From Ascaphus truei (lineage: Eukaryota; Chordata; Amphibia; Anura; Ascaphidae), in NCBI GenBank assembly GCA_036426205.1, contig CM071568.1:227300777-227364776 (forward strand): 64,000 nt of DNA. Direction: 5' to 3'. Shown one piece after another: positions 10,319-21,798 of the stretch (position 1 is its first letter; every line of letters begins with the position of its first letter). Position numbers and translations under genes: made by a program. The notes beneath the pieces are model-generated. The model ran no database searches. It was not told the DNA's origin and saw nothing but the letters and a program-made list of their open reading frames with translations.

Positions 10319-10866
10319 CCTGCCAAAAAGTGGAGGCTGTCGTATGTTTCGGTGGACAGTTCTGGAAGTATAGGGACAGAGAACTTTAATAAAATGAAGG
10401 CGTTCATGAAAGACTAGGTGAACAAAACTGAAATCGGACGAGACAAAGTACATTTGGGATCTCCAATTCAGTGCCAGCAGTAAGAGGAGGTTCCAGTCTA
10501 AACAAGCATATGACCAAGACTGGCCATTTGGGATGCAATAGACATGAACTATCTTGGTGCAATAAACCTATACAGGGGAGGCCCTGAAATTTGTTCAGAT
10601 TACTTTCACAGCGCCCAAGGAGCGCGACCAAAGGTTGCAAAATTTCTTATCTTAATCACCAGATGGTGAGGCACACGATTTAGTGAAACCTCCGGCTGAA
10701 TCCCTTCGAAACAACGGGGTGATAAATACTCTGTCGGTATTTCAATGCAAATAAATCCAGCTAATTGAATTAGTGGGAAGCCTGAGCAAGTCTTTTTCTG
10801 AATCCTTTGACACTCTGAAGAGCATTGAGGAAAAGCTCATTTTTGGAATATGCAGCCCTTACGAAG
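10319..10866 (+). CDS. COL6A5: Collagen VI alpha-5-like N4 vWA exon, multiple frameshifts
   Basis: Acceptor GTCTGCAG and donor TACGAAG|GTGTAT frame an N4-type vWA exon. Recognisable pieces are ACQKVEA, VDSSGSIGTENFNKMKAFMK, VNKTEIGRDKVHLG, PKGARPKVAKFLILIT, DGEAHDLVKPPAESLRNNGV and SFDTLKSIEEKLIFGICSP. DSSGS is a complete MIDAS. Insertions and deletions shift the frame at least five times. One apparent TAG follows MKAFMKD and can be explained by a compensating indel pair. GICSP at the end is the usual boundary before N5. As for N3, sequencing error or recent decay cannot be told apart from the sequence alone. Confidence 0.75.
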
Positions 10867-11805
10867 GTGTATATTTTGCATCATGTTTATCTATTGATTA
10901 AAAAGAAAAGGAAACCATATATATCCTCTTTGCACTCACATTTGTCATGCGAGAAACATTGCCTTTATTCAGTTAGTGATACATTTTTAGGCTATCCCTT
11001 ACATTTTTGCAGACCTCTTCAGGTGGGGGTCCTTTCTTCTTATTTTGTATTAGAGTAAACTTAAGCACAAGTTGCCACACTTAAAGTTGGGGTACTGTAC
11101 CTCTGCTTGTCGCTGTTAATATCTCTCTTTTAAAGATGGCACCAACAGTATTATCAGTAGCAGCCTATTTCCAACTGGCTAGTGTCTTCCCTCGCATTGG
11201 TTTTTAAATTAGTGAATTTATTAGCATAAAAAAAAAAAGGGCCGTGAAGGAAATGAACATTACTAATACGTAATCGCCCCTCCTACTGTGGGGACACGTC
11301 TTGACTTCAAACAGGCTTATCGAAGCTCATGATTAAATCAGGACTGCTTAAAATCTGCATGCAAGCCCCATGGTGCGGCGGTACGAATCAGAATCGCCAG
11401 CGGGGTTGCCATGGAACACTCAGTTGCGCTATTTGGGACTTTTGAAAGAAATATTAAATAATATCAGAGCAGCGAGAGGGGAAAAGTTAAATAAAATGGT
11501 GTTTAATCTGCTTTTTTATGGACTTCCATTAGCTCTTGTTTCTGTAAGGTCTTTTTGGGCGCAATCTAACTCTGCAGCTTTAAGATTTAGAAGAAAGAGA
11601 GCACACGCTTCACACAGTCACAATTCATTTGTGGTTACAGGCTTATGCAAAATACAACAAAAAACAAACAAAGATGCCCAAAGCTACTTCCAATGAGACA
11701 AAAAATACACAGGTTCAATATCTATATATATTCTCTTGAAAAGGGGTAATTTAGTTTACCCCTTGGCCAAAGCGTCTTAGAGCCTGCTGACAACTTTCAA
11801 GGCAT

Positions 11806-11844
<39 letters not shown>

Positions 11845-12090
11845 TAACTGATATATATATATATATTATATATTATATATATCTCTGACACTGTTGTCAG
11901 CAAACAGGCCTTCTGTTAATGAGATATAAATGAGATATAAATGTTAGGACACTTGCTAAAATTATGGTATCACTATGATTGAGCCCCTAATTCACTGAGC
12001 TGTATTTAACTTTCAATATGATTACAACAAGGCCTACTTACACACATCAATGGCTTTAGTTTAGCACTCTATATATAATATATACATACA

Positions 12091-12126
<36 letters not shown>

Positions 12127-12133
12127 TATATAG
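10867..12133. other. Unassigned intron or intergenic DNA with microsatellites
   Basis: No N5 vWA exon is visible. The open frame 11370-11696 has no recognisable motif. A GT/AT microsatellite lies at about 11808-11882 and an (ACAT)n/(TA)n run at about 12070-12132. Confidence 0.5.
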
Positions 12134-12907
12134 TGACAAACGCCCCTCTTTTGTAGCGCTGACGTCTGTCTGGGTCCTTCCCGACACGGTCTTCTAGGGT
12201 AAATTATACAACAAACAGGAACATGCAATGTATTACGTTGCTTAACTCAGGCTTCTGCCTGCTTTATTTTCATCCAAGTAAGGTACTGCAGCTTTAACAT
12301 GTGTAGGTTAGAGGTACTCAGATACTTTCATTCAGCAGTTCACACATTTCAGTGTTACAGTATTTCCCACACTGTTATTTTTAAGAAATAAAACCAAAAT
12401 GTTATTTAAAAAATCCTATCCCTTTCAGGGATCCAACTACACATCAAAATCAGTCTCTCTAACGGCTGCTGGCCAACTAAACTGGTTCCCCAGCTTAAAA
12501 CAATGCTCTCTCATTTAGGGTCACAAGATACAGCACAGTCTTTTAGCAACAGCAATAACCATTTGTTTTGTCTTATCTGTTCGTGGTGTCCAGGCAAATC
12601 CTCTGGTACTGTGATACTTGGAGGGGCCGTCCACCCCGAAACTTGAAACAGGGGAGCAGCGATACCCCCCAGCCTCCAGGCTCTAAGGAGAGAGAGTGAA
12701 ATGCAAAACCTCTCTGCTCTAAATACCTGTGCATGTGATTAGAAGAGCAGGTGAGGGAGAACTAGAGCCATTGTAATCTGTGGTCTGGATTTTCCATCCA
12801 GCTGCCTGAATTAATGGGAAGCTGTGGAACGGATCATTTTTAACTATTCCTGCACTTTCTGCTCTAAAATGGGGCAGAAAGCTGCCTAACATCTTTGGAC
12901 TATGTCA
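12134..12907. mobile_element. Possible solo LTR or short TIR element
   Basis: The block begins TGACAAACGCCCC and ends ACTATGTCA, so it has TG..CA ends and a short GTGACA/TGTCAC inverted match, inside AT-microsatellite flanks. Its composition differs from its surroundings and it has no frame. The target duplication is not clear because the flanks are both TATA repeats. Confidence 0.3.
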
Positions 12908-13106
12908 CAATATATATAATCAGAATGAACAGTACAGGCCTTCATGGCTCAAAAGAGGCCTTGTTTGCTGTTAAATACAACTTCTACACAGCTGACTCAA
13001 ATAGGCCCTCAAACATACTCACCCAGTAATGTTATAAACTGTAATGAACTGTTAAGAGAATTACAACAAGGCCTGTTTTAACACAAGGCCTTCAATATAG
13101 TGTCAA

Positions 13107-13511
13107 AAGCAAAAGTTTTAAATCCAATGTTACTAGAATCTCTTATGATATAGAAACTTTTATTAATTGTAAAACCGATTTCTGTGTGTATTTGCTGCAA
13201 TGCCCATGTGGGTTACAATATGTTGGCCGTACAGGGAGACCCCTCAAGTGGCGGTTTGCTGAGCACATTTATAACATCAAAAGGGGTCTCGAAACCCATA
13301 GTGTCTCTAATCATTTTAGATTGAGGCACAACCAGAATCCGGAGGGCCTAACCTGCATGGGCATTGATAACCCGAAGTCCAATTGGCGTTGAGGAGACAG
13401 ACTTGGCATTATATCCAAGCGTGAGAGTTATTGGATATATGTCCTTAAAACGCTGTCTCCCCATGGCCTTAATATAGACTTCGATTTGGCAGCATTCTTG
13501 AAAGATCCTTA
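13107..13511 (+). pseudogene. Penelope-like element fragment, GIY-YIG endonuclease C-terminus
   Basis: The frame runs from SFKSNVTRISYDIETFINCK through CVYLLQCPCGLQYVGRTGRP, then LKWRFAEHIYNI, and ends YWIYVLKTLSPHGLNIDFDL with a stop at 13509-13511. Y..QYVGRT....K.R..EH is the GIY-YIG nuclease signature that canonical PLEs carry after the reverse transcriptase, and CPCG is the usual upstream cysteine motif. One in-frame TGA at 13390 (CGTTGA where CGTCGA is expected) breaks it. The reverse transcriptase part is missing, so this is a truncated dead copy. Confidence 0.85.
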
Positions 13512-14658
13512 GCTAGTAGGATGTTCAGCTTTCAGTAGGTTTTCTCTAATTATGTATTATTATTGAGTTCAATAAGTAACCACCACAATATCATTTTATT
13601 GTTTATATATATTTTTTAATGTTCTAATGTTGTTTTTTATGATAATTTTGGCAGTGAAGGTACACTTAACCCCAGCAGCTTTCTTTTAGTATTGTTAGCC
13701 AGCTTGTGTCCTTCTTGATCTGTCAATCTTAAATCGTACGCCCATTAGTGGGCAGGTCCATCAATTATACTATGTATATTAAAGAGTTCATTCACTAAGC
13801 TCCCATTCCCCTGAGGAAGTGACACTACGTCACGAAACGCGTAGGGAGGAGGAGCTTAGTATCTCACATGTATGCCTCTCCACTGCTGTACTGTTCCGGC
13901 GCTCGACATTGACCCGCGCTGCTGACGTCATCAATCGGCGAGTAGTGCACGACTGCGTGGGTCCCTTGTTATAGCCGTAGTGAGGCAGGTTGCGGACGGC
14001 ATCCGTTGGCCACATTCGTTACCAACACAAAGTGTAAGTGTTGGTAGTTTGTTTGTTTTAATGTAATAAAGTGTAAGTAAGTTTTTACACTAGGTTGTAT
14101 TTATTTCTCTACACGCTTGCTGTGGCGGCTCATGCTGGATCCCTGAGGGCACTACCAAGTACAAGGGATATCACCCGGTTCCAACCACGTGGGATTCGTG
14201 GATGTCGAGGTGGACACGCAGCGCAGTACAGATTCTCTCCCCTGATTGCACAAGATCTCATCTTGTAAGTTAGGGTTATTTCCATCTCAGTAAGGGCTGT
14301 GGTTCTCTATATATTGCGCAATTGGTGTGTCTTTTTTATTCATTACAGAGACCATCTGGAGCATACTCTGGAAACCATCAAAGCCACTCTGAACTGTATT
14401 GGTTAACCCACCCATTGCCAGGACTGTCTTTTCCATCAAGGACTGTGTTCTGGATCATGGTACTGTGGACTTTAACTCATTAGCGCCGGGGACTTAGCTT
14501 TTTGTATGTTATGTTAGATTTGGAACTGTCTATTGTTTGCTGTCCCCTTGGCAGCTGTTTCACTTATTTGTTCTATCACGCACATTTTGTTTGATGTCAA
14601 ATATCACTTAGCCAATTGGTTCAAGCGCTGATAGAGAGCGTTATTAGTTAGTTTGTAG
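13512..14658 (+). mobile_element. 3' non-coding part of the PLE fragment
   Basis: The sequence after the endonuclease stop includes the hammerhead-like motif at 13794-13860 and then about 0.7 kb without a frame. A possible intron-like segment (CTTGTAAGTTAG to TTCATTACAG) lies at about 14270-14347. PLE terminal segments are known to carry ribozyme motifs and introns. The right edge is unclear and may extend to the LINE fragment at 14659. Confidence 0.5.
13794..13860 (+). ncRNA. Hammerhead ribozyme motif, type I with minimal stem III
   Basis: The core CTGAGGA (13811-13817) fits CUGANGA exactly. A 5-bp stem II follows, GTGAC (13819-13823) with GTCAC (13829-13833), then GAAA (13834-13837) and CGCGTA. 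A-U and C-G there can form a two-pair stem III ending in a GUA cleavage triplet. Flanking ACTAAGCTCC (13794-13803) pairs perfectly with GGAGCTTAGT (13851-13860) as stem I. One unpaired A at 13818 is the only clear deviation. Position just after a PLE endonuclease matches the known link between PLEs and minimal hammerheads. Confidence 0.65.
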
Positions 14659-15372
14659 TTTATTGCCCAAAAAATATGCCCAGCTCCAGAATTCCCCCCT
14701 CTCACCAAATTTGAGCGGCTCTGCAAAGCAAACAACTACCAAAAGGGACTAATCTCTGAAATATACGCCGATTTAGAACATTCGGTGGCCCCCCAAAACC
14801 ACGACTATATGCTCAAATGGGCAGCTGACTTGAATATCACAATAGAGAGAGAGATTTGGGATGAAATTTGGCTGGCAGCCTCGGGAACATCCGTATGCAC
14901 CACAACCAAGGAAAATATTTATAAAATTCTCTATCACTGGTACCTCACTCCTGTGCGATTAAATCAAATCTACCCCCTGGCGTCGGACCTATGCTGGAGA
15001 GGCTGCGGACTTAGAGGGGACATGGCCCACATCTGGTGGACCTGTCTGGAAATGATAAAATATTGGACTAAGGTCCACAATTTGATAAAAGAGTTCATAG
15101 ACCTGGAATTACCTATAGAACCGCTGACCTTCTTACTTGCAAGGCCAATGCCCGGAATTGGCCGTCCAACTAGGAAATTAATCTCCTTTATTCTCACTGC
15201 GGCTAGATGTGAGATAGCGGCATCCTGGAAAAAACAAACCACCCCATCCAAAAGGTCTATCAAAAAAAGGATCAGTGAAGTGATGCTTATGGAGAAGTTG
15301 ACGGCAATGCTCAGACAAAGGCTCTTTGCCTTCTATAAGATATGGGAGCCCTGGATACTTCTCACGAGATGA
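14659..15372 (+). pseudogene. Tx1/L1-like LINE ORF2, C-terminal domain
   Basis: The 237-codon frame, open from a TAG at 14656 to TGA at 15370-15372, contains KENIYKILYHWYLTPVRLNQ, CWRGCGLRGDMAHIWWTC, FILTAARCEIAASWKK and KIWEPW. The CWRGCG..GDM.HIWW.C segment is the cysteine-histidine motif at the end of L1/Tx1-clade ORF2 proteins. The endonuclease and reverse transcriptase are missing, so the copy is 5' truncated in the usual LINE way. The frame itself is unbroken, which suggests a fairly young insertion. Confidence 0.85.
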
Positions 15373-15663
15373 AGGGTCCACACGGACGCCTCCCTAGAGA
15401 TCAAGCTCGGTCTCCTAAGCTCTTGCGCCTGCGCTCTAACACTGACAGACTCCGGAATGTGGCTCCCAGGGTGGGAACACCCCCCCCCCCCCCCCCCCCC
15501 CCCCTCTGTGTCTTCTCTACGAGGACTCCCCTTTCAATGACAACCAAGGTCGTCTTTCTTTTCCCCCCAAAAAAGTTAAAATGTTAATGTATTAGGCTGT
15601 GAAATGTATCTGACAATCATCTGTTGTATCAATGCCTATTAAAAATATTTGGAAAAAAAAATG
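15373..15663 (+). mobile_element. 3' UTR and A-rich tail of the Tx1/L1-like LINE
   Basis: Non-coding sequence follows the ORF2 stop, including a 24-base C run at about 15480. It ends in ATTAAAAATATTTGG and an A run at about 15653-15661. Confidence 0.6.
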
Positions 15664-16636
15664 GCATTAAGAGTTGAATGAAAAAAAAAAAGTAGTATTG
15701 TCTAATACTACAGAATTGATTAAAAAAAAAAACATATGTCGGATATTGCTTGGATTGCTCCTTTAATGAGTCGGAAAGATGTATTTCCTTATTTAATAAA
15801 CAGTTAATGACACAGTCATTTTTATTCACTTGCATTGGACAGACTTCCTTATTTGTTGACTGTTATTAACACTTATATAGAAGTTCTCCACCAATGTGAA
15901 TGGCTTATTTTGGCAGCACAGACACAAACACAGACACATGGGACCCAAACGATATGCCTTTACTGGTGTGTCAGCAACTTTGGGGTAATGGAGGAAGATT
16001 CAAGATATACCCATGACTAAAATCGGGGTCAATTGTCAGGTATGCTGAAGACCACAATAGCATTCATCTTGTGGGAATGTGATAGCCTAATTCAACCCTT
16101 TTGCTACCAAACGAGCCTGCAATGTGTTGCTGGTCCCTCTGGTAGCGAAAGGGTTAAGGAGAAAATAAAATTAGGACCACTCCATGCTATCTACATTCTA
16201 CATCTAGATGCAGAAAATACGAGGAGGATGATAAAGAATATACACTACTGTATATAGACTCTCAAGCTCAGAATATAAAATGGAGTTGTTGAGGGGTTTG
16301 CTATGAAAGATGATTGCTAGAAGAAACAGATATCAACATCTAAAAACATTTTGCTGTGTCCTACATAGTGATACAATTACTTCTATTCAGTTCCAAAAAT
16401 AGGTGCAAACAAGTTGGATAGTATTTTAGGGTGTGGTCATTAGATTTCCAATTGCACTAAGCTTTTAAATGGTGCATTGAGTTTTTGTATGGTGCTATTT
16501 TTATTCTGTAATCACACATTGCCCTTAAGAATTTTCTGTTCTAATTTTATCTCACCATCAATAGTTATTAAAACTTCTACTTCTGGCTGCAAAGGAACCT
16601 AAAAGTAATTCTGACTTAATGTTCTTTTGCTAACAC
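15664..16636. other. Mostly unassigned; TTAA-MITE remnant at its start
   Basis: Around 15690-15780 the words CTACAGAATTGATT, ACATATGTCGGATATTG and GCTCCTTTAATGAG match, with changes, the right end of the TTAA-type MITE at 24331-24775. The rest shows no coding exon or repeat with defined ends. Confidence 0.45.
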
Positions 16637-17348
16637 CTCCTCATCCTCGGTTGATTTCTCTGTTGGAGTAGGCCCAGGGGTCTGTCCGGGGACCTCTTCT
16701 CTCTACACGCTCTTTTTACACACCTTTTGGTCTCATATATCACATCTATGCTGACGACACACAAATTTACTTTTCAACCCCCGAATCTCTAAAAGTCTCT
16801 CCACAACATCATCTTGGATCTCTGAAGATGAAGCTCCTTCTACTTCTTCCTACATCTGGCTCTATCTTCCTTATCCCTATTAATGACAGCTCTATCAGGC
16901 ACCCAGTAATGTAAGCACACAGCCTAGGTATCACATTTGACTCCCTTGCATTCTCGTCACATTCATGCTACAGCTATAACCAGTTGATTTTTCCTCCACA
17001 ACATTGCTATGTTATGTCCTTTCCTCTGTGGCTCTACTACTTAAATGCTAATCCATTCCCCCATTATCTCCTGTCTGGACTATTTTAACTGTCTACTATC
17101 CGGCCTTCCTGTCTCTCACCTGTCTCCCCTAAAGTATATCCTAAACTCTGCTGCTAGAATCACTTCACTCTCTCCTAAACCTTTCAGCCTCTCTCCTGCT
17201 GAAATCCCTCTCCTGGCTCCCGTTATATCCTGTATTACTGTACTTACAATATTATCCTTCTTTCAAGGCTATATAGTCCTCTGCCACTCTTTATATCTCA
17301 GCCCTAATTTCGTGTTATGCCTTTGCTTGCCTCTTGCTTTCTTCTCAA
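16637..17348 (+). pseudogene. L2/CR1-like LINE reverse transcriptase, part 1
   Basis: Decayed frames contain a GVPQGSV.GP-like box at about 16665-16700, HIYADDTQIYFSTPESL (the YADD catalytic box, about 16740-16790) and CLDYFNCLLSGLPVSHLSPL with LNSAARITSLSP (17060-17170). These are standard reverse-transcriptase and C-terminal blocks of L2/CR1/Rex-type LINEs. Several stops and frameshifts make it a pseudogene. It is cut at 17348 by the inverted-repeat PLE and resumes at 21799. Confidence 0.75.
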
Positions 17349-18152
17349 GGACAGAGGGTAACACTTGCCTAAGCAAGCGAAAAGAAGACCCCTATACAAC
17401 TAGCACTCAAAGACAAAACAATATATAGAAATAAATTATAACTTGAATTAATATGTGCAATAAAGAGTGAAAAATGTTATGAATTAAACACACAACGCTA
17501 ATGTTTAATGGATAAAATAGTATTAAATCAAATCAAACCACCTCCAAAATAATGGGGGTGGAGAGTACGAACTATAAGGCACTGGCCCCATGCAATGAAT
17601 GATGGTATTGCAAATGGTGCCTCAGGGTGGGAAAAGGGGGGGGGGGGTTATATATGAATGGATATGTCCACAGAAGATATAGTATGTGGAGATTTAATAT
17701 ATATAATCCTCACCCATCCCAATCTCCCCCTGATTGAAAATAGTCACTCAACGGTATACAGCACAGGCTGTAAGCAGCAACAGCAAGGGAATGGTATAAT
17801 AGTTTCCTCTTGATAATAGGGTCAGATAATAGATACCCTGGATGGTATAAGTAAGCTGATTAGAGCCTGATAAAGTGGATGCCATTGGCTGATAACAGCC
17901 AACCTCACAGTAATTCCACTATAATGGTAGTGACTAAAGCCAAATGATCCTAAAACGCAACACCAATAAAATACAAGTGATATACAAAAACTAGACTACT
18001 ATGTAGCTAGGATAAAATGACTGTAGATTGGAGACCCTGAATACAGTGTATATATAGTTCACAGAAACAGAGAGTCCAGTCAAACAGAGTGACAGTGGTA
18101 TAGCTAAATATCTAGATACCAGAGCCAGCTGAGCGCAGTGTGTGATAAAAGT
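17349..18152 (-). repeat. Left arm of 0.8 kb inverted repeat flanking a PLE
   Basis: This arm is the reverse complement of 20997-21798 over essentially its full length. The outer end reads GGACAGAGGGTAACACTTGC and the inner end TGTGTGATAAAAGT. Shared landmarks include the poly-G/C tract (17636-17647 and 21505-21515) and the block around TAGCTATACCACTGTCA. The arms differ by scattered substitutions and small indels, so the duplication is not brand new. PLE terminal repeats are known in both direct and inverted orientation. Confidence 0.9.
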
Positions 18153-19831
18153 GAATTCAATGGTATGTTCAATAAGTTCCCGAAGATAGCGACATTTTAC
18201 AGTCTTCCGAAAATTCATAAACTGATCAATCCGCCCCCGGGTCGACCAATAGTCTCCGGGATTAACAATCTCAGCGAGCAATCTAGTGTATATCTGGATA
18301 AAGTACTGAGGCCATTTGTGGTGTCTCTACCATCGTACTTGAGAGACACTACTGACATCCTGACAAGAATTGATGACATTGTGATTGACAATGAAACATT
18401 CTTGATCAGTATGGATGTTGAAGCCCTGTATACAAGCATCATACATGAGCATGGCATACACGCAACTCTGTACTTTTTGAAAACAAGAGGCCTGCTATAT
18501 GCCAACCACAACAAATTCATAGAACAACTTCTCCGGTTTGTTTTGACTAAAAACTATTTTCTATTTAACAATAAACTCTACCACCAGGTGCAGGGGACAG
18601 CAATGGGGACAACTTGTGCCCCATCGTATGCGAACCTGTACCTGGGGTGGTGGGAAGCAGAGATAGTGTTCACAGAGGATAATGATATCTACACAACCCA
18701 TATCATTCTTTGGGCAAGATACATTGATGATATCATTATCCTCTGGTGAGGGTCACGTACTCTCTTTGTTGAATTTGTCAAAAAACTGAATCAGAATGCA
18801 CTTAATCTCAGATTGACATACGAAATTGGGATTGACAGTATAGTCTTTTTGGACCTGAAAATACACGAGGAATAAATGGGCGGATTGAGACCACAGTTCA
18901 CCGTAAGACTACAGCCACCAATAGTCTCCTTCATGCCAATAGCCATCACCCCCGAAACCTCATACATGGCATTCCAACTGGCCAATTTCTTAGAGTTAAA
19001 AGAAATTGCTCTAATGATGAGGAATTCGAACTACAAGCCAAATCTATGCGCCAACGTTTTCTCGCGAGAGGGTATAGTAACAACAGCGTGAAAAAAGCGT
19101 ACAAAAGAGCCAAAAGGACACCACACGCAACGTTACTAATTCCGAACCCCAAACCGCGTGAACGTAAAATCATTCGTCTTATTGGCACACACAACAGGCA
19201 ATGGCAGAACATCTTTGATATAGTTAACAGACACTGGCATGTTCTTTTACAAGACAATGACCTTCAGGAAGTTCTCCAGCCCAGACCAACTATGGTCAGC
19301 AGAAGGTCCACTAACATCAGAGACCTTCTAGTTCGGAGCCATCTGGAACCTGTTACCACAGGAACTTGGCTGGATAAAAGATCTCCAGGGAATTACAAAT
19401 GCCAGGGCTGCCGTGCTTGCCAATATGCCCAAGTTTCTAAAACCTTTTGTAATTGGGATGACACTAAAACCTTCAAGATGCGTAGTTTTGTGAACTGTAG
19501 AACTATTGGAGTGATATATCAAGCTATAAGTAGTTGCGGCAAAAAATACGTGGGAAAAACCAGCCGCCAACTTAGACGTAGGGTCCTTGAACATATAGGG
19601 ACGATTAGGAACAAGTCTGACACACCACTTGCTATACATATTAATGGTGCTCATGGAGGTGACCTGTCTAAACTACGCTTCAAGGGTATTGATCAACTAC
19701 CCATGAATATCCGCAGAGGGGATTGGGATAGAGAGCTCCTGAAAAAGGAGGCCAAATGGATATACACTTTGGGCACTCTCTATCCCCAAGGTCTCAATGA
19801 GGGCTTTATGTTTGCCCCATTTATTGGCTGA
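18138..19831 (+). pseudogene. Penelope-like element: reverse transcriptase and GIY-YIG endonuclease
   Basis: The first part (18138-18749) carries FYSLPKIHKLINPPPGRPIV, SMDVEALYTSI, QGTAMGTTCAPSYANLYLG and RYIDDIIILW, which are PLE reverse-transcriptase motifs with catalytic YIDD. A TGA at 18747 and a TAA at 18873 break the frame, and a frameshift near 18880 moves coding to another frame. That frame reads on through TNSLLHANSHHPRNLIHGIP to 19831. The last part has CQGCRACQ, then CGKKYVGKTSRQLRRRVLEH, the cysteine motif and GIY-YIG nuclease. The N-terminal part of the reverse transcriptase is cut off at the left inverted-repeat arm. The ATG at 18138 is not a genuine start. With three lesions the copy is dead. 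Confidence 0.9.
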
Positions 19832-20996
19832 ACCATCAATGATGTGCACAACATATATATATTTATTGGCACTTTCTATTCTGGTATGTGATAGTACTAC
19901 CTATAGCCACAAATATATCTGCTAGTGTTGCCATCTAATACCTCTGCCCCCCCTAATATTACATACTCGCTGTGGTCCTATTCACAGCATTGCTTACCAT
20001 CTTGGGCAGCTAGTTGAACTAGACTTACCATTCGGATCATACTAACTTTAACCTGATATGCAGACCAGTATGTAGCCAGTCTATCCTTCTTGTTGGGCAC
20101 TTATGTTGCTTAAAGGTATAGGACACTATTACCTGCAGCTGCATTTATATATGTCAGTTTCTTCCCCCTATGCTCTACCATTACATAATTGCTGTGCTTA
20201 CACTTACAGCACTGCTCATTTCACTGGGCAGCCCAATGTACTATACTTACCATCTGTATCGTACTTACCTTTATCTTGAGATGTAGACCAATATGTTGCC
20301 AGTTTACCTCAAACCCTCACTGGGCACTTATGTCGCTTACATATATCATTTACATGGTTTCTTAAGCATGGTTCATCACAGGATTGCCAGCCACAATACA
20401 ATAATTAATATACAAACATTAAACAATTTAAACTTTCTTTATTTAGTGTGCTCATTCATACTTACCATAGCGCTATTGTCTCCATAGCAACGCAAGGCTA
20501 TTTAAACCGTCGGCTGCTACAGAGGCGGGGCCACCTTGAGAAACGTGAGTGACGCGAAACGATCGTCGGTGGTGGGCGCAACTCTGTGACATCACTTGTC
20601 AGCGTGCCAGCGTGCAGGCACGATCCCGGCAGTCTCCCTTGGTTTATTCAAAACGGGGAACTGCCGCCACTATACACTAGGTATCTGGTCAGTCTCCCAT
20701 CCGGCAGTTCACGTTCTGTGGTGTTCATGAATACACCACGCCGGATGGGTGTTTGTAGTGCAGTATCCGTTGCAGTTATTATGGGTATGAACTCTGCAGC
20801 AACTATTTATGTTAGCTGCTTGACAGAATACTGCTATTGTACAATTCTCCCTCTACAAACCAGCTACCAATTATACTATGTTAACCTCATTCCATTCACC
20901 CTGTCACCACCCTGCCTGCACTATATCTAGTATACTCTATATACAGTAAAAAAGCTGCTAGGACCGCTGTTTTCACAGATTAGCTGAGCAGCAGTG
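19832..20996 (+). mobile_element. 3' non-coding segment of the PLE
   Basis: About 1.15 kb lies between the endonuclease stop and the right inverted-repeat arm. It contains an internal near-duplication: the block with GACCAGTATGTAGCCAGT at about 20062 resembles GACCAATATGTTGCCAGT at about 20286, each followed by GGGCACTTATGT. It also holds the hammerhead-like motif at 20531-20572 and a CpG-rich stretch after it. Confidence 0.65.
20531..20572 (+). ncRNA. Hammerhead-ribozyme-like motif in PLE 3' region
   Basis: CCACC (20531-20535) pairs with GGTGG (20568-20572) as stem I. CGT and ACG (20544-20546, 20552-20554) form a short stem II. GAAA is at 20556-20559. CGATCG then allows stem III ending in a canonical GTC cleavage triplet (20565-20567). 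The first core strand reads CTTGAGAA instead of CTGANGA, consistent with small indels. It lies 0.7 kb after the PLE endonuclease. Confidence 0.5.
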
Positions 20997-21798
20997 ACTT
21001 TTATCACACACTGCACTCAGCTGACTGGTATCTAGATATTTAGCTATACCACTGTCATTCTGTTTGACTGGACTCTCTGTTTCTGTGAACTATATATACA
21101 ATGTATTCAGGGTCTCCAATCTACAGTCATTTTATCCTAGCTACATAGTAGTCTAGTTTTTGTATATCACTTGTATTTTATTGGCGTTGCGTTTTAGGAT
21201 CATTTGGCTTTAGTCACTACCATTATAGTGGACTTACTGTGAGCTTGGCTGTTATCAGCCAATAGCATCCACTTTATCAGGCTCTAATCAGCTTACTTAT
21301 ACCATCCAGGGTATCTATTATCTGACCCTATTAGCAAGAGGAAACTATTATACCATTCCCTTGCTGTTGCTGCTTACAGCCTGTGCTGTATACCGTTGAG
21401 TGACTATTTTCAATCAGGGGAGATTGGGATGTGTGAGGATTATATATATTACTTCTCATCTTCACATACTATATCTTCTGTGGACATATCGATTCATATA
21501 TAACCCCCCCCCCTTTTCCCACCCTGAGGCACCATTTGCAATACCATCATTCATTGCATGGGGCCAGTGCCTTATAGTTCCTACTCTCCACCCCCATTAT
21601 TTTGGAGGTGGTTTGATTTGATTTAAACTATTTGTGCCATTCAACTTAGCGTTGTGTGTTTAATTCATAGCATTTTTCACTCTTTATTGCACATATTAAT
21701 TAAAGTTATAATTTACTTCTATATATTGTTTTGTCTTTGAGTGCTAGTTGTATAGGGGTCTTCTTTTCGCTTGCTTAGGCAAGTGTTACCCTCTGTCC
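20997..21798 (+). repeat. Right arm of 0.8 kb inverted repeat flanking a PLE
   Basis: This is the partner of 17349-18152, beginning ACTTTTATCACACACTGC and ending GTGTTACCCTCTGTCC. Outside this arm the L2-like LINE interrupted at 17348 resumes. Confidence 0.9.

Noticed and set aside
11370..11696. 108-codon frame downstream of the collagen exons, considered as an N5 exon
   Set aside because: It lacks every vWA block (VFLVD.S.S, GVVQYSD, LITDGE).
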